Below, one piece after another: positions 6,026 to 12,219 of a stretch of DNA of 14,956 nt. The translations under genes and the position numbers were made by a program. How positions within the stretch are numbered: position 1 is the first letter of the stretch; each line of letters opens with the position of its first letter. Under the pieces are notes generated by a model. That model ran no database searches. It saw only the letters and a program-made list of their open reading frames with translations, and was not told where the DNA came from. Source of the DNA: Chitinivibrionales bacterium. GTDB taxonomy: Bacteria; Fibrobacterota; Chitinivibrionia; Chitinivibrionales; FEN-1185. The stretch is taken from positions 1 through 14,956 of the forward strand of contig JAQUMP010000019.1 of assembly GCA_028718065.1 (NCBI GenBank). Reading direction: 5' to 3'.

Positions 6026-7183
6026 ATGAAACGCCCCCAAGCCTCCGGCCGCACGGCCCCCGTTATAGAAATTTCGCTGGATAACCTGCTGCACAACCTG
6101 GCCGTTGTTAAAAAGCTGCTGCCGCCCAGGGTCGGCGTTATCGCGGTTGTAAAGGACAGGGCCTATGGCTGCGGGGCGGTTGTTTTAAGCCGGACGCTCC
6201 AAAAAGCGGGTGTGCCCTTGTTTGCCGTGGCCACCATGGCCGAGGCGCGCAGTTTACGGGCGGGAGGGCTTACGGCCGCAATTTTGGTGTTGGGAGAAGT
6301 TGAAATCGCCGACCTGCGCTGGGCGTGGCGCAATACTATCGAGCTTACGCTCAACGATATTAAAACGCTGCAACGCTGGAAAACCGCCGGCGTAAGCGTG
6401 CGCGCGCATATAAAAGTTGATACCGGCATGGGCCGCCTGGGGATTTTGCCGGGCGAAACGGAGGCCCTTGTTGCCGCGCTCAGGCATTCTCCGGCCATTA
6501 CCGTGAGCGGCGTATTTACCCACCTTGCCAGCGGCAACGTTCCCAAAAGCGTATCGGTGCAAAAAAAACTTTTTTTTAATGCGCTGGCAGGGCTGCGCGC
6601 TGCCGGCATAGATCCGGCAATCGTGCATTATGCCAATAGCGCCGCGATCGCCAATAATTCGGTAGAAGGCTGCACGCATGTGCGGCCGGGCATCATGCTT
6701 TACGGATGCAAATCCGATCCTGCCCGGGACAACGGCCTGAAGCTGCGCCCCGTGGCAACGCTCAAGTCCTATATTGTAAAGCTTAAGCGCGTACCGGCCG
6801 GTACGGCCGTAAGCTACGGCTCTATTTATCGCACCGCGCGCGCAACCACTATCGCCACGGTCGCGCTGGGTTATGGCTGTGGTTATCCCCGCGCCCTGAG
6901 CAACAAGGGAGAAGTGCTCATCGGCGGCAAGCGCTACCCTGTTCGTGGGCGGGTGACCATGGATTACATCATGGTTGACGTGGGCAACAATACCGATATA
7001 CGCGTGGGCGATGAGGTGGTTGCCATGGGATTCCAAGGCCGCGGCCTTATAAGCCCCGACGAAATCGCGCAAAAGTGCACTACCATTGCCTACGAAATTC
7101 TCTGCAATCTGGGCGGCGAGCTTGAGCGGATTTATTTCCAAAAAGGCGCCGAAATCCATCGTCTAAAAGGATGCTATTTTTAA
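6026..7183 (+). CDS. alr: Alanine racemase
   Basis: This PLP enzyme interconverts L- and D-alanine and so supplies D-Ala for peptidoglycan. The 385-residue length is normal. The N-terminal TIM-barrel domain has the PLP lysine Lys43 in AVVKDRAYGCG, Lys130 and Arg137 in KVDTGMGRLG, and the HYANSAA and HVRPGIMLYG motifs. The C-terminal beta domain has AVSYGSIY, Tyr283 in LGYGCGYPRALSNKG (the catalytic tyrosine region), and VRGRVTMDYIMVDVG. Two positions are unusual against the best-known enzymes: Cys49 stands where AYGHG is common, and Cys285 where GYADGY or GYGDGY is common. Substitution at the first site is known in other lineages; both together are worth noting. It starts at ATG 6026, 6 bases after the stop of the longer frame of the broken upstream gene. 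It appears monocistronic and no terminator was recognised after it. Confidence 0.95.
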   Translation: MKRPQASGRTAPVIEISLDNLLHNLAVVKKLLPPRVGVIAVVKDRAYGCGAVVLSRTLQKAGVPLFAVATMAEARSLRAGGLTAAILVLGEVEIADLRWAWRNTIELTLNDIKTLQRWKTAGVSVRAHIKVDTGMGRLGILPGETEALVAALRHSPAITVSGVFTHLASGNVPKSVSVQKKLFFNALAGLRAAGIDPAIVHYANSAAIANNSVEGCTHVRPGIMLYGCKSDPARDNGLKLRPVATLKSYIVKLKRVPAGTAVSYGSIYRTARATTIATVALGYGCGYPRALSNKGEVLIGGKRYPVRGRVTMDYIMVDVGNNTDIRVGDEVVAMGFQGRGLISPDEIAQKCTTIAYEILCNLGGELERIYFQKGAEIHRLKGCYF

Positions 7184-7210
7184 TCGGAAATTTTATAATA
7201 TTTTTCAAAT

Positions 7211-7239
7211 TTGACTTGAAATAATTGCCTTAGTATGAT
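7211..7239 (+). promoter_or_regulatory. Sigma-70-type promoter for the PilZ-rod gene pair
   Basis: TTGACT at 7211-7216 and TATGAT at 7234-7239 are separated by exactly 17 bases in an AT-rich intergenic stretch. Predicted transcription starts near 7246, giving a leader of about 75 bases before the PilZ gene. The leader contains a weak GCGCT/AGCGC hairpin near 7275-7292. No other strong promoter was seen between alr and this gene. Confidence 0.7.
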
Positions 7240-7319
7240 ATTATTTTAGTATATAGGAATATCCCGTCATTTTTGGCGCTGTTATTTTAGCGCTTAATTT
7301 TACTCAGGCAGGTTTTGGA

Positions 7320-7691
7320 ATGGGCAAACAGGACTCGGTGAGCGAGCGCAGGCAGGAAACTCGTTATCAGGTGGCGGTGCCGATCGGGACCGACGACTGC
7401 TTTCACAATAACGATGCTTTGTTTAACCTGAGCATGTGCGGGGCCTGCTTTAAGACGCCCGAACCCTATGAAGCCGGGGACATGATCCTGCTTAATTTCT
7501 TTTTTACGAGCGAATCGCTGTGCATGCCGGCCCGCATCCGCTGGAAAAAAACCGCCGACGCCCAGGCCTATACCTATGGCGTGGAATTTTTCTGCTCGCA
7601 CAGCACTTTTTTTATAAGCCAGCGCCGGCAGTTTATGGAGCACCTGTCGACGCTCATCGTGAGCCACGCGGCCGAACCGATCCCGGAATAG
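7320..7691 (+). CDS. PilZ-domain protein, c-di-GMP receptor
   Basis: This 123-residue single-domain PilZ protein carries both halves of the c-di-GMP binding signature: RxxxR as RQETR at residues 11-15, and (D/N)xSxxG as NLSMCG at 36-41. It should therefore bind c-di-GMP rather than be a degenerate PilZ fold. The rest is beta-rich (GDMILLNFFF, CMPARIRWKK, YTYGVEFFC) with a C-terminal helix, the usual PilZ layout. It has no signal peptide or other domain, so it probably acts by binding a partner protein in the cytoplasm. It lies 11 bases before a flagellar rod-like gene and behind a good promoter, so a link to motility is plausible but unproven. The Shine-Dalgarno element before the ATG at 7320 is weak (CAGGCAGG). 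Confidence 0.9.
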   Translation: MGKQDSVSERRQETRYQVAVPIGTDDCFHNNDALFNLSMCGACFKTPEPYEAGDMILLNFFFTSESLCMPARIRWKKTADAQAYTYGVEFFCSHSTFFISQRRQFMEHLSTLIVSHAAEPIPE

Positions 7692-7702
7692 GAGGGGGTT
7701 GT

Positions 7703-8020
7703 ATGGAGCTATCGCTTTCAAGCGCGCTCTCCGGTCTGCAAACCACCCAGACCCGCCAGGACGCTACCGCCTATAATGTCGCGAATGTAAACTCTCAGGG
7801 GTTTTCCCGGGTTGCGGCGCAAATCGCCGAAATGCCGTCGGGCGGCGCGCGCATCGCCGGGCTGAACCGAATCCCGAATGCCGATCCGACCACTTCCAAC
7901 ACCGACCTGGCGCAGACCACCGGCGAGCAGATCGAAAATAAAACCGCCTACGGCGCCAACCTTGCGGTCATGAAGGTCCAGAACAATATGCTGGGCGCGC
8001 TGCTTGACCTAAACGCCTGA
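7703..8020 (+). CDS. Short flagellar rod-like protein (FlgC/Flg_bb_rod type)
   Basis: The protein has 105 residues. The N-terminus, SSALSGLQTTQTRQDATAYNVANVNSQGF, matches the flagellar rod/hook N-terminal signature (ALxGLxxxxxRxxxxANNVANxNTxGF). The C-terminus, with NTDLAQTTGEQIENKTAYGANLAVMKVQNNMLGALLDL in order, matches the Flg_bbr_C helix (DLAxExVxMixaqxAYxAN...LLdl). The two helices are joined by only about 30 residues. It is thus shorter than true FlgC (about 135 residues or more) and lacks most of the middle beta domain. Such short orphan rod-like proteins occur outside flagellar operons and their role is not known to me. GGAGGGGG about 5-12 bases before the ATG at 7703 supports this start. 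It is probably co-transcribed with the PilZ gene. The stop lies 6 bases from the converging rhaB stop. Confidence 0.85.
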   Translation: MELSLSSALSGLQTTQTRQDATAYNVANVNSQGFSRVAAQIAEMPSGGARIAGLNRIPNADPTTSNTDLAQTTGEQIENKTAYGANLAVMKVQNNMLGALLDLNA

Positions 8021-8026
8021 TATTTT

Positions 8027-9508
8027 TTACCGTCCCTCTTGCTTAATGCGAACAAACCGTTCGTAGGCCGCGTCCCATTGCGTCCTATCGGCCGGCTCAT
8101 AGCGCTTGAGCGGGAATGACCGGCGCACAATGGCGCGCATTTCTTTCAGCGAAGCGATGCGTTTGCCCGCCATGGCCTGCGTCAGGACATTGCCGATAAT
8201 GGTGGCCTCCTGCGGACCGGCCAGCACCGGCACGCCGCAGGCGTTGGCCGCGGCCGCGCACAGAAAAGCGTTCAAGCTGCCGCCGCCCACCAGATGAATG
8301 CATTCAAAGGGCCGGCCGGCAATGCGCTGCAATTGCTCAAAAGTAAAGCGGTATTCCAGCGCCAGGGACTCCTGAATAATGCGGGCCATGTGGCCGATGC
8401 TCTGCGGCAGAGATTGACCGGTGCGCTTAAGAAAGGCGTTGATGGCTTCGGGCATGTCCGCGGGCGCCGCGAACTCGCTGCGCGCCGGATCGATAAAAGC
8501 GCTCAAGGCCGGAGCGGCGGCCTGGGTGAGCGCCGTAATTTCGTTCCAGGTATAGGCGTGCGTGCGGGTCCAGATGCGCCGGCACTCCTGCAAAAGCCAG
8601 AGTCCCATGATGTTTTTATGGGTGCCGATGGTGCCCGCCACGCCGCCTTCGTTGGTAAAATCATGCGCGAATGTTTCGTCGTTTACAATCGGCGAAGCGG
8701 TTTCGATCCCCATGAGCGACCAGGTGCCGCAACTGATGTACACAAAATCGGCCGACTCCGCCGGGACCGCCGCCACGGCCGAGGCCGTATCGTGGCTGCC
8801 CACGGCAATAATCTGCGTTTTCGGAAGCGCGAATTGGTCGGCAAGTTCTTTACGCAGCGGACCCAGAAACGACCCCGGCGCAATAATGTCCTGCATAAGA
8901 TTGCGCGGTAATTTAAGCGCGCTGAAAATTTCGTCGTCCCAGGATTTGCTGCGGTAATTAAGGAGCTGCGCGGTGGTTGCAAAGGTATACTCGCTCGACT
9001 TAACGCCGCTGAGCAGGTAGGACAGCAGGTCCGGCATAAACAGCAGATCGCGCGCGATTTCGAGCTGCGGATCGTTACTTTGCACCATGGCGGTAAGTTG
9101 GCAAATGGTATTAAAAAAAAGCAGCGGAACGCCGGTGCGGTCAAACAGAAAGCGGCCGCCCGGATTTTGGGCAAGTTGCGGCAGAACTTTTTCGGTGCGG
9201 CTGTCGCGGTAAGCCACCGGCGCGGCCACCAGGCGTCCTTTTTTGTCAAGCAGCCCGAAATCAACGCCCCAGGTATCGATGGCAATGCTCACCGGCTTTT
9301 GCTTATGCAGCGCCATACCCGCAAGGCCGATGCAAATTTCCTGGTAAAGGCCCAGAATGTTCCAAACCATCTGGCCGGTCGCCGAGAGCATGCCGTTGGG
9401 AAACCGGTGCGCTTCGGACAAGGTCAACGTATCTTTATCGTCAAGAACCCCCAGCAGCACCCGGCCGCTGTTGGCGCCCAGATCGATGCCCACATACCCT
9501 TCGCTCAT
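8027..9508 (-). CDS. rhaB: L-rhamnulokinase (FGGY carbohydrate kinase)
   Basis: This 493-residue FGGY-family kinase is predicted to phosphorylate L-rhamnulose to L-rhamnulose 1-phosphate with ATP in the cytoplasm. The N-terminal phosphate loop is GIDLGANSGRV at residues 7-17. Features typical of rhamnulokinase are IDTWGVDFGLLD at 77-88 and AYRDSRT at 99-105, with FDRTGVPLLFFNT at 122-134. The catalytic base is Asp240 in GSHDTASA. The C-terminal ATP-binding region includes ISCGTWSLMGIE and HLVGGGSLNAFLCAAAANA. GGAG lies about 10 bases before the ATG. No rhaA, rhaD or rhaR homologue is present here, so the gene stands alone. Rhamnulokinase and fuculokinase are close relatives; the DTWGVDFG and GTWSLMG motifs favour rhamnulose as substrate. 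Confidence 0.9.
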   Translation of the reverse strand: MSEGYVGIDLGANSGRVLLGVLDDKDTLTLSEAHRFPNGMLSATGQMVWNILGLYQEICIGLAGMALHKQKPVSIAIDTWGVDFGLLDKKGRLVAAPVAYRDSRTEKVLPQLAQNPGGRFLFDRTGVPLLFFNTICQLTAMVQSNDPQLEIARDLLFMPDLLSYLLSGVKSSEYTFATTAQLLNYRSKSWDDEIFSALKLPRNLMQDIIAPGSFLGPLRKELADQFALPKTQIIAVGSHDTASAVAAVPAESADFVYISCGTWSLMGIETASPIVNDETFAHDFTNEGGVAGTIGTHKNIMGLWLLQECRRIWTRTHAYTWNEITALTQAAAPALSAFIDPARSEFAAPADMPEAINAFLKRTGQSLPQSIGHMARIIQESLALEYRFTFEQLQRIAGRPFECIHLVGGGSLNAFLCAAAANACGVPVLAGPQEATIIGNVLTQAMAGKRIASLKEMRAIVRRSFPLKRYEPADRTQWDAAYERFVRIKQEGR

Positions 9509-9535
9509 GAGAATACTCCAATTTCTTAGGTATTA

Positions 9536-9602
9536 AGAAGTCAGGAGACAGAATCCGGTAGAATTCATCATTCTGACTCCTGAATTCTGGATTCTGACTT
9601 CT
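9536..9602. repeat. 67-bp imperfect palindromic intergenic repeat
   Basis: The element lies between rhaB and nfo. It begins with AGAAGTCAG and ends with CTGACTTCT, a perfect 9-bp inverted repeat. The inside is built from variants of the units ATTCTGA, CTCCTGA and ATTCTGG on both arms (AGAATCC, AGAATTCA; TGAATTCTGG, ATTCTGACT). Short repeats made of these same units are, from memory, scattered between genes in many bacterial genomes. They look like MITE- or REP-like palindromic elements. No coding capacity. It lies upstream of rhaB, within its likely leader or promoter region. Confidence 0.75.
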
Positions 9603-9650
9603 CCGGTGTTACACGTATCTAAAATAAATCAAGGGTATTATTGGGAGAAA

Positions 9651-10508
9651 TTATTGCCGCTCGGCAGGTTTACCCATTTTATAGAGAAGCCCTATCTCTT
9701 TTTTCCAGAGGGTGTCGTCGATCGTTTCCAGGATCAGCGGCAGGTCGTTAAAGCGGGGATCGTTCATAATGGATTTAAACGGCCCGAGTCCCAGCAGCCC
9801 GCGCCCCAGGTTTTCGTGGCGGTCAACGCGGCTGCCAAGGGCCGCTTTGGAATCGTTGAGGTGCATGCCCTTGACATACGATAAACCGACGACGGTGTCG
9901 AATTCGGCAACGGTTTTTTGATACGCGGCCGGCGTGGTTACGTCGTACCCGGCGGCGTAGGCATGCGCCGTGTCAAGGCAGACGCCCACGCGCGCCTTGT
10001 TTTTTACGGCCGCGATGATTTCGGCCAGGTGCTCAAAGCGCCAGCCCACCCACGATCCTTGCCCGGCCGTGTTTTCAAGCAGCACCGTAACGGTCGCGGT
10101 TTTTTCATGGGCGCTGTTTATGGCGGCGGCGATTTGGTTAAGGCATTCCCGGTCGCCGATTTTGCCCAGAGAACTGCCGGGGTGTAAATTAAGGTACAAA
10201 AGTCCGAGGGCTTCGCAGCGCCTAAGTTCGTCTATAAATGCGTCAAAGGATTTTTCCCGGGCAGGCCTATCGGGGTTGCCCAGATTTATAAGATACCCGG
10301 CGTGCGGCAGGATGTAGCGCGGCGCAATGCCGGCCGCCGCGCAGTTCTCGGCGAACGCCGCAATTGACACATCGGAAAGCGGCCCGGCCTGCCACTGCCG
10401 CTGGTTTTTGGTAAACAGGGCGAAGGCGCGCGCCCCCAGGGCGGCGGCGTTGCGGGGCGCCAGCGCCACGCCGCCTTCGGTACTTACATGCGCGCCGATA
10501 TATTTCAT
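9651..10508 (-). CDS. nfo: Endonuclease IV (AP endonuclease)
   Basis: This 285-residue TIM-barrel enzyme cleaves DNA 5' to abasic sites and removes 3'-blocking groups in base excision repair. All nine metal ligands of the trinuclear zinc site are present, at positions that match the Escherichia coli numbering as I recall it: His69, His109, Glu145, Asp179, His182, His216, Asp229, His231 and Glu261. They lie in the motifs PHAGYLINLGNP, LNLHPGS, LLENTAGQG, CLDTAHAYAAGYD, HLNDSK, RVDRHENLGRG and LILETI. Length is normal. A GAGGA element lies about 13 bases before the ATG. It is transcribed away from the tmRNA region and toward rhaB, with the palindromic repeat between the two. Confidence 0.96.
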   Translation of the reverse strand: MKYIGAHVSTEGGVALAPRNAAALGARAFALFTKNQRQWQAGPLSDVSIAAFAENCAAAGIAPRYILPHAGYLINLGNPDRPAREKSFDAFIDELRRCEALGLLYLNLHPGSSLGKIGDRECLNQIAAAINSAHEKTATVTVLLENTAGQGSWVGWRFEHLAEIIAAVKNKARVGVCLDTAHAYAAGYDVTTPAAYQKTVAEFDTVVGLSYVKGMHLNDSKAALGSRVDRHENLGRGLLGLGPFKSIMNDPRFNDLPLILETIDDTLWKKEIGLLYKMGKPAERQ

Positions 10509-10638
10509 AGTAAATTGGTCCTCGAAAACATAGTAGACAAAAGATAATTAATGCCCGTTTCTCCCGTAAAACAGGGCGGAGCGGGCCTGGACCGGCCGTG
10601 ACAATCTTACAAAAATGATACTATAGGTTGTATTCCTC

Positions 10639-10667
10639 TTGCGCGAACATGCTTTATATAGTATTAT
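10639..10667 (+). promoter_or_regulatory. Candidate promoter for the lysine-rich peptide gene
   Basis: TTGCGC at 10639-10644 and TATTAT at 10662-10667 are 17 bases apart, about 62 bases before the peptide start. A second possibility is GTGACA at 10598-10603 with an extended -10, TGATACTAT, at 10616-10624, although its spacing is short. The 10509-10728 interval holds no other gene that I can support. Confidence 0.45.
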
Positions 10668-10728
10668 TATAACGGATAGTATCACGGCGCCAGCGCGCCT
10701 CATCACTCTATCCAGAAAGGATATTTCA

Positions 10729-10794
10729 ATGCCCGCAAAGAAAAAAGCGGCCAAAAAGGCCCCGGCAAAGAAAAAAGCCGGCAAGAAGAAATAA
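10729..10794 (+). CDS. 21-residue lysine/alanine-rich peptide, histone H1-tail-like
   Basis: After the initiator Met the peptide is two tandem decapeptides, PAKKKAAKKA and PAKKKAGKKK, encoded by two similar 30-base units (10732-10761 and 10762-10791). Eleven of 21 residues are Lys. The sequence resembles the C-terminal tails of histone H1 and of bacterial H1-like proteins, which bind DNA or RNA nonspecifically. AAAGGA lies 8-13 bases before the ATG, a candidate promoter lies upstream and a strong intrinsic terminator begins 27 bases after the stop. This makes it a complete, if very short, transcription unit. A nucleoid- or RNA-binding role is inferred from charge alone. It is also possible that the translated product matters less than the transcript. 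Confidence 0.6.
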   Translation: MPAKKKAAKKAPAKKKAGKKK

Positions 10795-10821
10795 TTGTTT
10801 GTCAAGAACAAGAGATTTCAT

Positions 10822-10857
10822 AGCGAAGAGAGTTTACTTTCTTCGCTTTTTTTATTT
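10822..10857 (+). terminator. Intrinsic terminator after the lysine-rich peptide gene
   Basis: The 11-bp stem AGCGAAGAGAG/CTTTCTTCGCT, including one G-U pair, has a four-base loop (TTTA) and is followed by a run of seven T and then ATTT. This is a strong rho-independent terminator separating the peptide gene from the tmRNA promoter. Confidence 0.85.
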
Positions 10858-10869
10858 AGGCGTTTATTG

Positions 10870-10898
10870 TTGACAAAACCGGCAACATTTCGTATTAT
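10870..10898 (+). promoter_or_regulatory. Consensus-like promoter for ssrA
   Basis: TTGACA at 10870-10875 and TATTAT at 10893-10898 are separated by 17 bases, about 50 bases before the mature tmRNA 5' end. The predicted start near 10905 gives a precursor leader of about 44 bases. The leader contains a TTATCAT/ATGATAA inverted repeat (10917-10923 and 10941-10947) directly before the mature end, next to the expected RNase P cut. Confidence 0.85.
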
Positions 10899-10948
10899 TA
10901 ACCGTATATTTTAAGGTTATCATCCATTGTTTTTTCTTTTATGATAAT

Positions 10949-11299
10949 GGGGGTGCACTGGTTTCGACGGGAGGTTGGATGCAAGAACAGCATGCCGAGG
11001 ATTATCGGTTGGCCTCGTTAATCATCCGGTAAACAAATAATCGACAACGATTATTCATATGCAATGGCTGCCTAATAAAAGGTAGCCAGTTCGGTGGAAG
11101 GGCGCGCTCGCCGACCTCCGGACCAGCTTAGAGCGCTGGTTTAGCGTAGGTGCATCAGGACGCTAAATGAGAACCTTGGTGCTGGCTCCCTTGCAGCGTG
11201 CCCGCTTGCGAAAAGGGAGTAAGAACCAATAACGGGCTAAGCATGTAGCGGTTTTTGTTGATAGCTTTTCGGACAGGAGTTCAATTCTCCTCACCTCCA
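10949..11299 (+). ncRNA. ssrA: Transfer-messenger RNA (tmRNA), one-piece
   Basis: tmRNA rescues stalled ribosomes with SmpB and adds a degradation tag. The 5' end GGGGGTGCACTGGTTTCGAC and the 3' end GGAGTTCAATTCTCC, followed by TCACCTCCA, are diagnostic. The acceptor stem pairs GGGGGTG (10949-10955) with CACCTCC (11292-11298) over seven pairs including one G-U, and A11299 is the discriminator. The following bases are GAC, so the terminal CCA is not encoded and must be added. The tag frame ends in codons for DNDYSYAMAA followed by tandem TAA TAA (11073-11078). If translation resumes at GGT 11028, the tag is GKQIIDNDYSYAMAA; the resume codon is uncertain. The ending AMAA, in place of the commoner ALAA, is a lineage clue. 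It is driven by its own consensus-like promoter. Confidence 0.97.
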
Positions 11300-11333
11300 G
11301 ACTTCGCCCCTTCTTTGAGGAGGCGAAGTCTGG
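11297..11333. repeat. Perfect 12-bp inverted repeat overlapping the tmRNA 3' end
   Basis: CCAGACTTCGCC at 11297-11308 and GGCGAAGTCTGG at 11322-11333 form a 12-bp perfect stem with a 13-base loop. The left arm includes the last three bases of mature tmRNA. No T-run follows, so a classic terminator is unlikely unless the stem alone suffices. The bases on to 11408, between this hairpin and the GIY-YIG gene, hold no gene and remain GC-rich (including GGCGCGCC at 11332). Confidence 0.7.
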
Positions 11334-11408
11334 CGCGCCGTAGCGTCATCGCGAAGGCGGGCCATTTGTTGCTTATCAAAATAGGGGCTTCGTCTCGGCA
11401 GGCCGTAA

Positions 11409-11654
11409 TTGAAGTATTTCTACGTTTACATTCTCGAATCATCTTCATTTTCTCAAAAATATTATGTTGGTTATACGTCAGATTTGCATACACGCTTGAA
11501 AAAACATAATGCGGGAGAAGTTATCCATACATCAAAATTTCTTCCTTGGAAAATAAAAAATGCTGTTGTTTTCACTGACGAACTAAAAGCCAAGGCATTT
11601 GAAACTTATTTGAAAACTGGTTCAGGTAGAGCTTTCACGAAAAAACATTTTTAA
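11409..11654 (+). CDS. Single-domain GIY-YIG nuclease
   Basis: This 81-residue protein consists only of a GIY-YIG domain: YVYIL at residues 5-9 (GIY position), YYVG at 18-21 (YIG position), catalytic Arg29 in LHTRLKKHNAG, then HTSKFLPWKI at 40-49, and metal-binding Glu65 in AFETYLKTGSGRAF. This matches the small UvrC-N-like/URI-type GIY-YIG proteins, whose role is mostly unknown and some of which behave like mobile nuclease genes. No ATG is available; the start is TTG at 11409, directly giving MKYFYVYILES. The sequence is clearly more AT-rich than its neighbours. It lies 109 bases after tmRNA, a favoured insertion site for mobile DNA, and behind a hairpin that overlaps the tmRNA end. It ends 13 bases before the HIT gene. 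The family call is firm; mobility is inferred. Confidence 0.9.
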   Translation: MKYFYVYILESSSFSQKYYVGYTSDLHTRLKKHNAGEVIHTSKFLPWKIKNAVVFTDELKAKAFETYLKTGSGRAFTKKHF

Positions 11655-11667
11655 TAAGGACTTCCGC

Positions 11668-12171
11668 ATGGACACGCTCTGGGCGCCGTGGCGTATGAGC
11701 TACATGAAAAAGCTGAGCGACCCTCCCCGGAACGGCGTATGCGTTTTCTGCCAAAAAAACGCCGAAGACAACGACGCCGAAAACCTTGTTCTTTACAAAG
11801 GCAAAAAATCGTTCGTGGTCATGAACCTCTACCCGTACACCAACGGCCATCTCCTGATTATTCCCTGCAACCATACGGCCGACTTTGAAACCCTGGACCA
11901 GGAGTGCTGGATCGAAGTATGGCACCTGCTCGCGCTCTGTAAAAAGGTTCTGACCGAATGCCTGCACCCCGACGGTTTTAATATCGGCATGAACCTCGGC
12001 CGCAGCGCCGGCGCGGGCATTAGCGACCACCTGCACTGGCACATTGTCCCGCGCTGGAACGGCGATAACAATTTTATGCCGGTCCTCGGCGGCGTGCGGA
12101 TTATGTCGCAGAGCCTGGAAGACTGTTACGCCATGCTGCTGCCCTATTTTAAAAAGTACAAACCGCAATAA
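11668..12171 (+). CDS. HIT-family nucleotide hydrolase/transferase
   Basis: This 167-residue histidine-triad protein acts on nucleoside phosphates such as Ap4A or adenylated substrates. The triad is DHLHWHIVPRW, with His121, His123 and His125; His123 is the expected nucleophile. Other family features are LWAPWRMSYM at the N-terminus, the CVFC pair (Cys25, Cys28) that may bind zinc, FVVMNLYPYTNGHLLIIP at 49-66, and NIGMNLGRSAGAGISDH at 105-121. The WAPWR start and the NxGxNxGxxAGAGxxxHxHxH core resemble the AP4A phosphorylase/ATP adenylyltransferase-like branch of HIT proteins more than small Hint proteins. An AAGGA element lies 8-12 bases before the ATG at 11668. It may be partly co-transcribed with the GIY-YIG gene. 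The exact substrate is not deducible. Confidence 0.92.
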   Translation: MDTLWAPWRMSYMKKLSDPPRNGVCVFCQKNAEDNDAENLVLYKGKKSFVVMNLYPYTNGHLLIIPCNHTADFETLDQECWIEVWHLLALCKKVLTECLHPDGFNIGMNLGRSAGAGISDHLHWHIVPRWNGDNNFMPVLGGVRIMSQSLEDCYAMLLPYFKKYKPQ

Positions 12172-12219
12172 CGAACCAACTCTTTTTTGTAAAAGCCAAT
12201 CTTATTCAGGAGCATCGCC

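Noticed and set aside
6254..7159. 301-codon open frame on the minus strand inside alr
   Set aside because: It is antisense to a clear alanine racemase, has no recognisable motif, and is explained by the high GC content.
8294..8911. 205-codon plus-strand open frame opposite rhaB
   Set aside because: It is a shadow of the rhamnulokinase gene with Arg/Gly-rich, domain-free translation.
10548..10811. Minus-strand open frame rich in Phe/Ala over the peptide gene
   Set aside because: The FFAGAFLAAFF pattern is only the reverse complement of the Lys/Ala codons of the 21-residue peptide.
11297..11333. Intrinsic terminator for ssrA
   Set aside because: The stem is strong but is followed by CGCGCCG and not a T-run, and its left arm overlaps mature tmRNA. 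It was listed as an inverted repeat instead.
11300..11654. Duplicate of the tmRNA 3' end as the far boundary of an integrated element
   Set aside because: No second copy of the TTCAATTCTCC or CACCTCCA region was seen between the tmRNA and the right edge, so no att-flanked island can be drawn.
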